Positions 38,460 to 46,466 of a stretch of 64,000 nt of DNA are shown here, one piece after another. The DNA comes from Opitutus sp. GAS368 (GTDB lineage Bacteria; Verrucomicrobiota; Verrucomicrobiia; Opitutales; Opitutaceae): positions 1-64,000 of the forward strand of contig CAMDRP010000005.1 in assembly GCA_945906965.1 (NCBI GenBank). Direction: 5' to 3'. The stretch's first letter is position 1; every line of letters begins with the position of its first letter. A program made the position numbers and the translations under genes. The notes beneath the pieces were generated by a model that worked only from the letters and a program-made list of their open reading frames with translations, had not been told where the DNA came from and searched no databases.

Positions 38460-39278
38460 GTGAGCGCACCCGAAGATTCTCCTTACGAACAGCCGAACCC
38501 CGAACCGGCGCCCGATCCCCGTGAAAAACCGATGGGTTTTTTCGATCATCTCGAGGAAATGCGTTGGACGATCATCAAATGTGCAGCGACGTTTCTGGTT
38601 TTCGCGTGTTTGATCGGTGTTTTTCTAAAAGAATTTAACGGTGTCCTGCTTTGGCCGTTGAATTCAGTCACGGCGGATTACCCCGATCTCAAATTGGAGC
38701 TCGGCACGACGACGATCATGGAGGGATTCAATGTCGTGATTCAGATGTGTTTGATGGGCGGCCTGATTCTATCGATGCCTTTCTTCCTGTTTTTTATCGG
38801 TCAATTTGTGGCGCCGGCGCTCACGGAAAAAGAATTAAAGGGCGTTTTGCCGATGTGTATTTCGGCCACGTTTCTTTTCATCATCGGAGCGACTTTTGCG
38901 TTTTTGTTCCTCATGCCGAGTACGGTGCGGGTATCGCTCGAGTTGAATCAATTTTTCGGGTACGCTACGCGGTGGACGCCGGGGGCGTATTACAGTTTGT
39001 TGACGTGGTTTGTGCTCGGAGTGGGTGCTTCGTTTGAATTCCCGCTCGTGATCGTGCTGCTGGTTTGGCTCGGCCTGATGACGACGGCGTTTCTCAAAAA
39101 ATACCGCCGGCACGCGATCGTGATCATTTTTGTCATCGCGGCGGTGGTGACGCCCACGCCAGATCCCTTTGTGCAGTCGATGTTCGCGCTCCCGCTCTAT
39201 CTGCTATTTGAAATTGCGATTTTCGCTTCGTCGCGGGTGGAAAAGCGCAAAAATGGCTTCCGCCTGGGGAAGAGCTGA
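38460..39278 (+). CDS. tatC: Sec-independent protein translocase TatC
   Basis: GFFDHLEEMRWTIIKCAATFLVFA; six-TM profile; GVGASFEFPLVIVLLVWLGLMTTAFLKKYRRHAIVIIFVIAAVVTPTPDPFVQ. GTG start at 38460 is tentative. Confidence 0.92.
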   Translation: MSAPEDSPYEQPNPEPAPDPREKPMGFFDHLEEMRWTIIKCAATFLVFACLIGVFLKEFNGVLLWPLNSVTADYPDLKLELGTTTIMEGFNVVIQMCLMGGLILSMPFFLFFIGQFVAPALTEKELKGVLPMCISATFLFIIGATFAFLFLMPSTVRVSLELNQFFGYATRWTPGAYYSLLTWFVLGVGASFEFPLVIVLLVWLGLMTTAFLKKYRRHAIVIIFVIAAVVTPTPDPFVQSMFALPLYLLFEIAIFASSRVEKRKNGFRLGKS

Positions 39279-39294
39279 GCCGCTGAGCCGTTGG

Positions 39295-39320
39295 CCGGTC
39301 CGAGTTGGAGCTCGGGCCGG
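39295..39320. terminator. Strong GC hairpin between convergent tatC and the FAD protein gene
   Basis: CCGGTCCGAG-TTGGAG-CTCGGGCCGG, 10-bp stem with one G-U; no U tract. Confidence 0.4.
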
Positions 39321-39337
39321 GTGATGAGAGCTTACGC

Positions 39338-40783
39338 TTAAATGCAATATTCGATAACGGCGGCTTCGACTGCGGCAGAGTTGGGGGCGGCGGCCAGCAA
39401 GGTCTGGGCGACGCGCAGGGCTTGGCCGCGGAGTTCGGGTACGGCGATGGTTTCCCAGAGCGTACCGCGGAGCAGCGGACCGAGCGCGAGCAGGTGCGGC
39501 GAGGGTTGCTCGTCTTTTTGAATCACCGTGAAATCAGCCGCGATTTTGAGGCCCATGTCAGAGGCATCGGTTTGAGCGAGACCGCGTTTTAGCAAAGCGC
39601 GCAATAAGGGTGAACGGGTGGCGCTGAAGCGGGTCTGTGGACCGGTGCCGTTGATGACCAGATCGGCGGTGAGGCTCGACGGAGTTCCGTCGGAGGATTC
39701 GAGGTCGACGGCGATTTTCGGGCCTGCGGTGCGGAGCCCGGTAATGCTGGCGGCGGTGAGCGCGACGCGGCCGTTAGCGACGGCGGCGGTGATGTTTTGA
39801 TGGATCGAGGGGGCGATGCGGTGGCGGATGACATTCCAGCGCGCGGCGTAGCGAGTGATGAATTCCTGGCGCTCCTGATCAGAAAATGCCTGCCAGATGC
39901 GTTGGGTGTGGGGCCGGAGTTTATCCACGATGATGGCGGGATTGGCGCCGAGGCCTCGGAGCCGTGCGCAGTGCTGCTCCATCAGTGCGATCAACTCCGT
40001 GAGTCCCAAGCTCGCTAGATCGACCTCGGGCGGGGGGAAATCGGGCACATCGACGCCCTTGAAATGAGACTGAGGCAAAAGTCCATGACGGGAAACCGCA
40101 TGGATGTGTCCGCGCCAATCCAGCGTGAGTAAGGTGAGAATCGCATCGACGGTGGTGAGACCGGTACCGAGGAGCACGATGGTCCCACCGGGGGGAGGGA
40201 GTTTGCTTTCCCAGTCGATCCAGGGGTTGGCGCACCAAGCGGGGTGCTCGGAGAGTGCGCCGGTGCCGGTGAGATCGGCCGGTGGTTCATTACCCGTGGC
40301 TAGGACGACACGATCCGCCAGTAGGGTGGTGCCGTCGGCGAGGATAAGTCGCGCTCCTTGCGCTTCAGAAATGAGATCCACGACTTCGCTGGGGATAGTT
40401 TTTATTTCTACGCTCGAACGTGAGTTCAGTGGGTCGGAATAGTGCCACGCGAGGCTGCGCAGATAGTCGCCGTAAACGCGCCGCGGCATGAATGTCTCGC
40501 GTAGTTCGGTTTCAGGTATGTTGGCGTACTCGGTACGCGTGAGCAGCCAATCGACAAAGTGGCTGGGGTATTCGGGTAGCGCCGACATATTGCGAGCGGC
40601 GACGTTAAGTAAATGCTCAGGGCGACGCGTGCTGTACGCGATGCCGCGTCCGGCGGGATAAGCGCAATTAAGAACGCTGATCCGAAGCGGAGCAGTGCTC
40701 AGGCGGGCAAGATTTACCGCCGTGAGGGTTCCGCTAAAGCCGCCACCGATGATGGCAACGTGTTGGAGTTGGGGCCGGATCAT
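39338..40783 (-). CDS. FAD/NAD(P)-binding protein
   Basis: HVAIIGGGFSGTLTAVNLAR; RGIAYSTRRPEHLLNVAARNMSALPEYPSHFVDWL; GTGLTTVDAILTL. Start trimmed to ATG at 40783 because the longer ORF crosses a terminator. Confidence 0.88.
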   Translation of the reverse strand: MIRPQLQHVAIIGGGFSGTLTAVNLARLSTAPLRISVLNCAYPAGRGIAYSTRRPEHLLNVAARNMSALPEYPSHFVDWLLTRTEYANIPETELRETFMPRRVYGDYLRSLAWHYSDPLNSRSSVEIKTIPSEVVDLISEAQGARLILADGTTLLADRVVLATGNEPPADLTGTGALSEHPAWCANPWIDWESKLPPPGGTIVLLGTGLTTVDAILTLLTLDWRGHIHAVSRHGLLPQSHFKGVDVPDFPPPEVDLASLGLTELIALMEQHCARLRGLGANPAIIVDKLRPHTQRIWQAFSDQERQEFITRYAARWNVIRHRIAPSIHQNITAAVANGRVALTAASITGLRTAGPKIAVDLESSDGTPSSLTADLVINGTGPQTRFSATRSPLLRALLKRGLAQTDASDMGLKIAADFTVIQKDEQPSPHLLALGPLLRGTLWETIAVPELRGQALRVAQTLLAAAPNSAAVEAAVIEYCI

Positions 40784-40833
40784 GTGCCGTGATGCAAAAA
40801 AAGACGCCGCGGACGCTTGGGAGTGGGGCGGAA

Positions 40834-40864
40834 AATAAAAAAGCGCGTTGATCATCAACGCGCT
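40834..40864 (-). terminator. Rho-independent terminator
   Basis: Reverse strand AGCGCGTTGAT-G-ATCAACGCGCT followed by TTTTTTATTTT; 28 bp past the stop of the small membrane protein gene. Confidence 0.8.
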
Positions 40865-40892
40865 AAAAGTGAGAGCCGCGATGGTGGCGGGT

Positions 40893-41132
40893 TTATTTCT
40901 TCTTAGCTGCGAGTTGGGCCTTTAGCACGACGCGGAACATTTGGATCGCGAGCCAAAATACGCCCGACATGCAGGCGGAGGTTAGGCCACCCCAAAGCAG
41001 TACCATTTTCGGATCGCGCGTGGGGACATGCGATGCCACCAGCGAGTAGATAAAGAGAAAAAAGCCGATCACGAGCACGGCATCGACGACGAGGCTGAAT
41101 GGCGTGGTGAGTTTTCCGAGAGGCGTAGACAT
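40893..41132 (-). CDS. Small two-TM protein of unknown function
   Basis: MSTPLGKLTTPFSLVVDAVLVIGFFLFIYSLVASHVPTRDPKMVLLWGGLTSACMSGVFWLAIQMFRVVLKAQLAAKKK; own downstream terminator. Confidence 0.65.
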   Translation of the reverse strand: MSTPLGKLTTPFSLVVDAVLVIGFFLFIYSLVASHVPTRDPKMVLLWGGLTSACMSGVFWLAIQMFRVVLKAQLAAKKK

Positions 41133-41247
41133 ACCAAAATGAGAGATTAAGAAGATGGGCTTTGTCCACGGAAATTTTACTTGTATCTGGGGTGTGCATA
41201 ATTTGTTCGGCTTGCAGCTAGCGGATTCGTTCATATCCTCCGGACTA

Positions 41248-42159
41248 ATGCCTATGGTCGATTGCGCCGCTCAACGTAGTCGCTCAGTTGTGGAGCAACT
41301 CCGGCGCTCTGACATTTTCAGAGATTATCAGCAGGCCTTTCGGGAGACCACGGGTTTGCCGATTAATCTACGTCCAATCGAGGCATTTGACCTGCCTCAT
41401 CATAAGGATCCGAAGCAGGCGCCGTTTTGCGCGTTGCTAGCTCAGAGCAACAAATCCTGTGCGGCCTGTCTGCAGTTGCAAAAAAGAGTAGAAGAAGAGG
41501 CGAAGCTGGAGCCAAAAACACTCAAGTGCTTTGCGGGCCTGTGTGATTCATCGGTACCGGTGCGCGTGGGCGAAAATCTCGTGGCATTTTTGCAAACTGG
41601 GCAGGTCTTGTTGCATCAGCCCTCGAAGATCGAATTCGCCAAGACGACGCGGCAACTCGTCCAATGGGGATCCGAAGTGGACCTTAAAAAATTAGAAGAG
41701 GCGTATTTTCAGACGCGCGTCGTCTCGAGAAAACAATACGAATCTATCCTGCGGTTGCTCACGATTTTCGCGCAACATCTAGCAACGGTGAGCAATCAAC
41801 TCAGCGTGCGGCAAAGCACGAGCGAGGCTCCCGCCGTGACGCGGGCCCGGATTTATATCGCCGAGCATCAAACGGAAGAAATCGCCCTAAAGGACGTAGC
41901 CGGGGCGGTGAATATGAGTGCATTTTATTTCTGCAAAACCTTCAAAAAGGCCACGGGTATGACGTTCACTGATTATCTAGCCCGGGTCCGGGTGGAGAAA
42001 GTGAAGAACCTGCTGCTGAATCCGCACAAGCGCGTGAGCGAGGCCGCTTATGAAGCAGGATTTCAATCCTTGTCGCAGTTCAACCGAGTTTTCCTGCGGA
42101 TAGCGGGACAATCACCCTCGGTTTACCGCGATCACGTGCATAACACTTCGAGGTCCTAA
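41248..42159 (+). CDS. AraC-family regulator with N-terminal PocR-like ligand-binding domain
   Basis: PFCALLAQSNKSCAACLQLQ...KCFAGLCDSSVPVRVGENLVAFLQTGQV (PocR-like Cys pattern) plus C-terminal AraC HTH (DVAGAVNMSAFYFCKTFKKATGMTFTDYLARVRVEKVKNLL...VSEAAYEAGFQSLSQFNRVF). Confidence 0.92.
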   Translation: MPMVDCAAQRSRSVVEQLRRSDIFRDYQQAFRETTGLPINLRPIEAFDLPHHKDPKQAPFCALLAQSNKSCAACLQLQKRVEEEAKLEPKTLKCFAGLCDSSVPVRVGENLVAFLQTGQVLLHQPSKIEFAKTTRQLVQWGSEVDLKKLEEAYFQTRVVSRKQYESILRLLTIFAQHLATVSNQLSVRQSTSEAPAVTRARIYIAEHQTEEIALKDVAGAVNMSAFYFCKTFKKATGMTFTDYLARVRVEKVKNLLLNPHKRVSEAAYEAGFQSLSQFNRVFLRIAGQSPSVYRDHVHNTSRS

Positions 42160-42165
42160 TGGGCC

Positions 42166-42633
42166 TTAAGTGAGCGCTGCGGCCTTCGCGGTGCTCAGGG
42201 CTGCGTCCCGATATTGGCAGATCGAGCAAAGGGCCTCGACCTCAGTCCGCGCTACGGTGCGGATGACGATTAGTAATTCAGCCACCGCTTGATCACGCAC
42301 CACGGCCTCAAGTTTGGGCATAGCGACTTGGGTAAACACCAGCGCTTCGAGCCAGGCTTGCTCGCCGGCGATAAAAAAATAGAGGTAGGGATTGCGACCG
42401 CAGGGACAATCCGGACGTGTGTCGCTGGCCCGCAACACTGCGGGGGTCTTGCGTTTTGCGGTTAGTTCCAGAGCTCGGATGATCGAGTCAACGGTCCAAT
42501 CCAGTAAGTGAATCAACGTGTCGGGATGGGCCAGAGCGGTATTCGCCCGCTCAATATTGAGGAGTGCGGTCCATCGAGCGCAGATTTGCGACCGTCGACT
42601 AAGCAGTGCTTGCACCAATTCTCTCTGCATCAC
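42166..42633 (-). CDS. Uncharacterised Cys-containing mostly helical protein
   Basis: 155 aa, divergent from the cbb3-side genes; PDCPCGRNPYLYFFIAGEQAWLEAL and ALCSICQYRD; no family recognised. Confidence 0.7.
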   Translation of the reverse strand: MMQRELVQALLSRRSQICARWTALLNIERANTALAHPDTLIHLLDWTVDSIIRALELTAKRKTPAVLRASDTRPDCPCGRNPYLYFFIAGEQAWLEALVFTQVAMPKLEAVVRDQAVAELLIVIRTVARTEVEALCSICQYRDAALSTAKAAALT

Positions 42634-42685
42634 GAGAGACTACCAATTCGGTCTAATGCTTACTCCGCGCGCGTTGCCAAAAATT

Positions 42686-42700
42686 AGGCATTCTTTGCCT
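42686..42700. repeat. 15-bp inverted repeat AGGCA-TTCTT-TGCCT
   Basis: Perfect 5-5-5 inverted repeat in the divergent intergenic region upstream of the cbb3 cluster. Confidence 0.45.
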
Positions 42701-42726
42701 CGGTAAAATCATCCCTGGACAAAAAA

Positions 42727-42757
42727 TGCACAGTCTCAGGCAAGGCCTGCACAGACT
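42727..42757. promoter_or_regulatory. Candidate AraC-type operator: direct repeats 21 bp apart
   Basis: TGCACAGTCT (42727-42736) and TGCACAGACT (42748-42757), with CAGGC-AAG-GCCTG between them; AraC gene adjacent. Confidence 0.5.
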
Positions 42758-42807
42758 GATCGCGTAAAGTCGTTTAGATTTAAGGCCACGCACCAACCCA
42801 TCCCCCT

Positions 42808-43014
42808 ATGAAAATCAACGCCTCTCACGCCCTCGCCTCACCCGAACCGACCGAAGCCCAAATTCAACATCAGGCTTATCTGCTTTGGCAGGCTGCCGGA
42901 TGCCAAGAGGGCCGAGAGCTCGAAGACTGGCTTCATGCGCGAGAACTGCTGCGCCATCATCAGGGGTACCCCAACCAGAAGCCGCGGGCTCGAGCGCCGA
43001 AGCGTGCGGCCTAA
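42808..43014 (+). CDS. DUF2934 domain-containing small protein
   Basis: EAQIQHQAYLLWQAAGCQEGRELEDWLHARELL resembles the DUF2934 core. Confidence 0.75.
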   Translation: MKINASHALASPEPTEAQIQHQAYLLWQAAGCQEGRELEDWLHARELLRHHQGYPNQKPRARAPKRAA

Positions 43015-43044
43015 TAAGCCATAATTTCCACCTAGCTGCTACTT

Positions 43045-43332
43045 ATGTCTGTTGTGCCGCTTACGCTTACGATCAGTCTCTGTTTGGTTTTCACCTTCAT
43101 CGTTTTTTTTCTACGGGAACATGCCCGCAGCGGTATCAGTAGTGCCGAGCGCGATTCGTTGCTACCCTTGGCGGAAGAGACTCCGCACCTGACTGAGCCG
43201 AAGCATTTAAAGTCCGAGTCAGACCACGACCATGCTGCTGCGTTAGCGGCCGACGGCGCCGAATGCGGTTGTCGTAGTGGTCGTCATGACGCGTGTGCGG
43301 GGTGTCTCAAGCGTCCGGCTGTTCACAGCTGA
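43045..43332 (+). CDS. Small single-TM protein with Cys/His-rich tail, CcoS-like N-terminus, cbb3-associated
   Basis: MSVVPLTLTISLCLVFTFIVFFLREHARSGISSAERDSLLPLAEE...SDHDHAAALAADGAECGCRSGRHDACAGC; directly upstream of ccoNO. Confidence 0.65.
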   Translation: MSVVPLTLTISLCLVFTFIVFFLREHARSGISSAERDSLLPLAEETPHLTEPKHLKSESDHDHAAALAADGAECGCRSGRHDACAGCLKRPAVHS

Positions 43333-43361
43333 ATTGCATCCAACCGATAAATTTTTTCGCC

Positions 43362-45677
43362 ATGTCCGACCAAAAAATAACCATCGAATTCAACGACAAG
43401 GTCGTCCGTCAATTTCTGCTCGCCTCTGTGATTTGGGGCGCCGTGGGCATGGTGGTCGGCACGCTCGTTGCCGCGCAGCTCAATTACTGGCAGGTAAATT
43501 TCAATCTGCCTTGGCTCACGTTTGGGCGGCTGCGTCCGCTGCACACCAATGCCGTGATTTTTGCGTTTGTGGGCAACATGATGTTTGCCGGCATCTATTA
43601 TTCGACCCAGCGCCTCGTGAAGGCTCGTTTGGCGAGTGATTTTCTCTCTCAGCTGCATTTCTGGGGTTGGCAGCTCATCATCGTGGCGGCTGCGATCACG
43701 CTCCCGTTGGGGTTTTCACGCGGCAAGGAGTACGCGGAGCTCATTTGGCCGATCAATATCGCCGTCACACTGATCTGGGTGGTATTTGCTGTTAACTTTT
43801 TTTGGACGTTAGCGAAACGTCGTGAGCCGAGCCTCTACGTGGCGATCTGGTTTTACATCGCGACGATCATCACGGTGGCGATGCTCTACATCGTTAATCA
43901 CCTCTCCATTCCGACGAACTGGCTGCACAGTTATCCGGTCTTCGGTGGCGTGCAGGATGCGCTCGTGCAATGGTGGTACGGACACAACGCCGTCGCGTTT
44001 TTCCTTACCACGCCTATCCTCGGGGTGATGTATTATTTTCTGCCGAAAGCGGCAGAGCGTCCGGTCTATTCGTATCGATTGTCGGTCATTCATTTTTGGT
44101 CGCTCGTCTTTGTTTATATTTGGGCTGGTCCGCATCATCTGTTGAACAGCGCTTTGCCCGGCTGGCTGCAGAACCTCGGCATGACTTTTTCGTTGATGCT
44201 CTGGGCCCCATCATGGGGCGGCATGCTCAACGGTCTGCTCACGCTACGCGGCGCCTGGGACAAACTGCGGACTGATCCCGTGCTCAAGTTTTTCGCCGCA
44301 GCTGTCACGTTTTACGGCATGTGTACCTTTGAAGGGCCGTTGCTTTCCATCAAATCGGTCAACGCGCTCGGCCATTACACGGATTGGATCATCGGCCATG
44401 TTCACGGCGGCACCCTCGGCTGGAATGGTTTCATGGCTGCTGGCATGATTTATTGGTTACTCCCGCGGTTATGGAGCCGGCCGTTGCACTCGGTTTCCCT
44501 CGCCAATCTTCATTTTTGGCTCGGGATGGTTGGTATTCTCCTCTACGTCGGCGCGATGTGGACGAGCGGGATCACCCAAGGCGTCATGCTCAACGCCACG
44601 ACCGAGGGTGGCACGCTCTTGGCCTATCCAAATTTTATCGATACGCTCAATACGATCCGACCGATGATGTTGATGCGCGTGATCGGTGGTTCGCTGTATC
44701 TGGTCGGTTGGTTTCTGCTCATGTATAATCTGTGGAAAACCATCGCCACGGCGCGGCCCGTCAATGGCACCATCGAAGTCTTTGCCGACGAAGGTGCTAT
44801 CGTCCACGAAGATAAAATCACACTGGTCGGTACGTTTCTTAATCCCCCAGTAGCCTTCTCGATTTTTGGCGTGGGCTTCTCCTGCGCGTGGATGTTTGGC
44901 GGCGACTTTTTGAGTATCGCTGGAATGTTCGGCTTATTGCTCTGCGTGGTGTTGGCCTACGCGCACTTCGAGTCGCGTGGTAAAAGATGGGCCACGTGGT
45001 ATGATCGCCTGCTGGTTAACTCAGCGCCGTTTACGATTCTCGTCATCATCGCCGTCGCGGTCGGCGGACTGGTTCAAATTATTCCAACGGTGCTGGTGAA
45101 TCGCGCGGCCAACGTCGAAGACCGCCGCCAGCTGCCTTACACGCCACTCGAACTGGCCGGGCGCGATATTTTTGTGAGCGAGGGCTGTTACAACTGCCAT
45201 TCGCAGATGATCCGTACGCTTGTGCCTGATGTACTCCGCTATGGTGATTACTCGCGCCTTGGTGAATCCATCTACGACCATCCGTTTCAATGGGGCTCCA
45301 AACGCACCGGTCCGGATCTGGCCCGCGTCGGTACGAAATATCCCAACATCTGGCACCTGCGCCACATGGAAGACCCGCGCGCCATTTCCGTCGGATCCAA
45401 TATGCCCAACTATCCTTGGTTGTTCACCACCGCCACGGATGCCGCGGCGCTCCCCGCAAAAATCGCCGCGCAACGCCAGCTTGGCGTGCCTTATCCCGCA
45501 TGGACCGATGCGCAGATCACCGCCGACTTTGACCGCCAAGCTAAAGCTCTCGCCGAAGATCTACAAACGGCCGGCGGGGTGATCGCGCCCGACAAACAGA
45601 TCGTCGCTCTGATCGCCTACCTTCAGAAGCTCGGAAAATACGAGACCGTGGCCCCGCAATCCAGTGCTACCCGTTAA
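43362..45677 (+). CDS. ccoNO: cbb3-type cytochrome c oxidase fused subunit I+II (CcoN-CcoO)
   Basis: CcoN TM region with HWWYGHNAVAFFLTTP-like and GHVHGGTLGWNGFMAAGMIYWLLPRLW motifs, then a CcoO-like region with EGCYNCHSQMIRTLVPDVLRYGDYSR heme c site; one continuous ORF. Confidence 0.96.
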   Translation: MSDQKITIEFNDKVVRQFLLASVIWGAVGMVVGTLVAAQLNYWQVNFNLPWLTFGRLRPLHTNAVIFAFVGNMMFAGIYYSTQRLVKARLASDFLSQLHFWGWQLIIVAAAITLPLGFSRGKEYAELIWPINIAVTLIWVVFAVNFFWTLAKRREPSLYVAIWFYIATIITVAMLYIVNHLSIPTNWLHSYPVFGGVQDALVQWWYGHNAVAFFLTTPILGVMYYFLPKAAERPVYSYRLSVIHFWSLVFVYIWAGPHHLLNSALPGWLQNLGMTFSLMLWAPSWGGMLNGLLTLRGAWDKLRTDPVLKFFAAAVTFYGMCTFEGPLLSIKSVNALGHYTDWIIGHVHGGTLGWNGFMAAGMIYWLLPRLWSRPLHSVSLANLHFWLGMVGILLYVGAMWTSGITQGVMLNATTEGGTLLAYPNFIDTLNTIRPMMLMRVIGGSLYLVGWFLLMYNLWKTIATARPVNGTIEVFADEGAIVHEDKITLVGTFLNPPVAFSIFGVGFSCAWMFGGDFLSIAGMFGLLLCVVLAYAHFESRGKRWATWYDRLLVNSAPFTILVIIAVAVGGLVQIIPTVLVNRAANVEDRRQLPYTPLELAGRDIFVSEGCYNCHSQMIRTLVPDVLRYGDYSRLGESIYDHPFQWGSKRTGPDLARVGTKYPNIWHLRHMEDPRAISVGSNMPNYPWLFTTATDAAALPAKIAAQRQLGVPYPAWTDAQITADFDRQAKALAEDLQTAGGVIAPDKQIVALIAYLQKLGKYETVAPQSSATR

Positions 45678-45718
45678 ACCTTTCGTTCTACAACACGCAC
45701 CCGCCTGAGTTTATTTCT

Positions 45719-45913
45719 ATGTTCCGCCGCCTCATTTTTGCCGACTCCGCTACTCTGTTCACCCTCGTGGCGTTCATCACCGCTGTCTCCATTTTCGCCT
45801 CCATCAGTTGGCGTGCCTTACGTATGAAACGCGCCCAACTCGCCCAGTTCGAAAATCTGCCCTTCACCACGCCCACTCCTTCTGCTCGCCATGACACCGA
45901 TCCCACCGCCTGA
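45719..45913 (+). CDS. ccoQ: CcoQ-like small cbb3 subunit
   Basis: 64-aa single-TM protein between ccoNO and ccoP. Confidence 0.7.
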   Translation: MFRRLIFADSATLFTLVAFITAVSIFASISWRALRMKRAQLAQFENLPFTTPTPSARHDTDPTA

Positions 45914-46463
45914 AGACGAGACTCTCCGTCACCATTCCTTCGACGGCATCCAAGAATTCGACAAACGCCTACCCAACTGGTGGCTATTGACGCTCTACGG
46001 CGCGATCATCTTCTGGGTCGGATATTGGGCCTATTATCAATGGTTTCACGTCGGTCTAGACGGCCCCCAGGAAGTAACGCGCGAGATGATCAAAATCGAG
46101 GCCGCGCGGCTAGTTGCTGCGCCAACCGCCGACAACGCCAGTCTCTGGAAAATGAGTCGCAACCCCGTTTTCGTTGAAGCTGGTCGCACTACGTTCAACA
46201 CGCTGTGCGCGAGCTGCCACACCGAGAAAATGACCGGAGCGATCGGCCCCAATCTTGTGGACCAACTCTGGATTCACGGTGGTACGCCCACGGAAATTTA
46301 CGCGACCTTGGAGAAAGGGGTGCTCGCCAAAGGCATGCCCGCGTGGGTGCCCGTGATCGGCGCCAAGAAATCCGCGGAGGCGGTCGCCTACATGCTCAGT
46401 TTTCACAAAGAAGGTGAGCCCATTGAGGTGCAGGTCGCCTGGATTCCCCAAGCACCCAAATAA
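45891..46463 (+). CDS. ccoP: cbb3-type cytochrome c oxidase subunit III (CcoP), single heme motif
   Basis: HHSFDGIQEFDKRLPNWWLLTLYGAIIFWVGYWAYYQWFH CcoP N-terminus; only one CXXCH (CASCH). Confidence 0.92.
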   Translation: MTPIPPPEDETLRHHSFDGIQEFDKRLPNWWLLTLYGAIIFWVGYWAYYQWFHVGLDGPQEVTREMIKIEAARLVAAPTADNASLWKMSRNPVFVEAGRTTFNTLCASCHTEKMTGAIGPNLVDQLWIHGGTPTEIYATLEKGVLAKGMPAWVPVIGAKKSAEAVAYMLSFHKEGEPIEVQVAWIPQAPK

Positions 46464-46466
46464 TTA

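Noticed and set aside
42634-42807. FNR/ANR box for the cbb3 operon
   Set aside because: No TTGAT-N4-ATCAA-like sequence in the gap; the direct and inverted repeats there do not match it.
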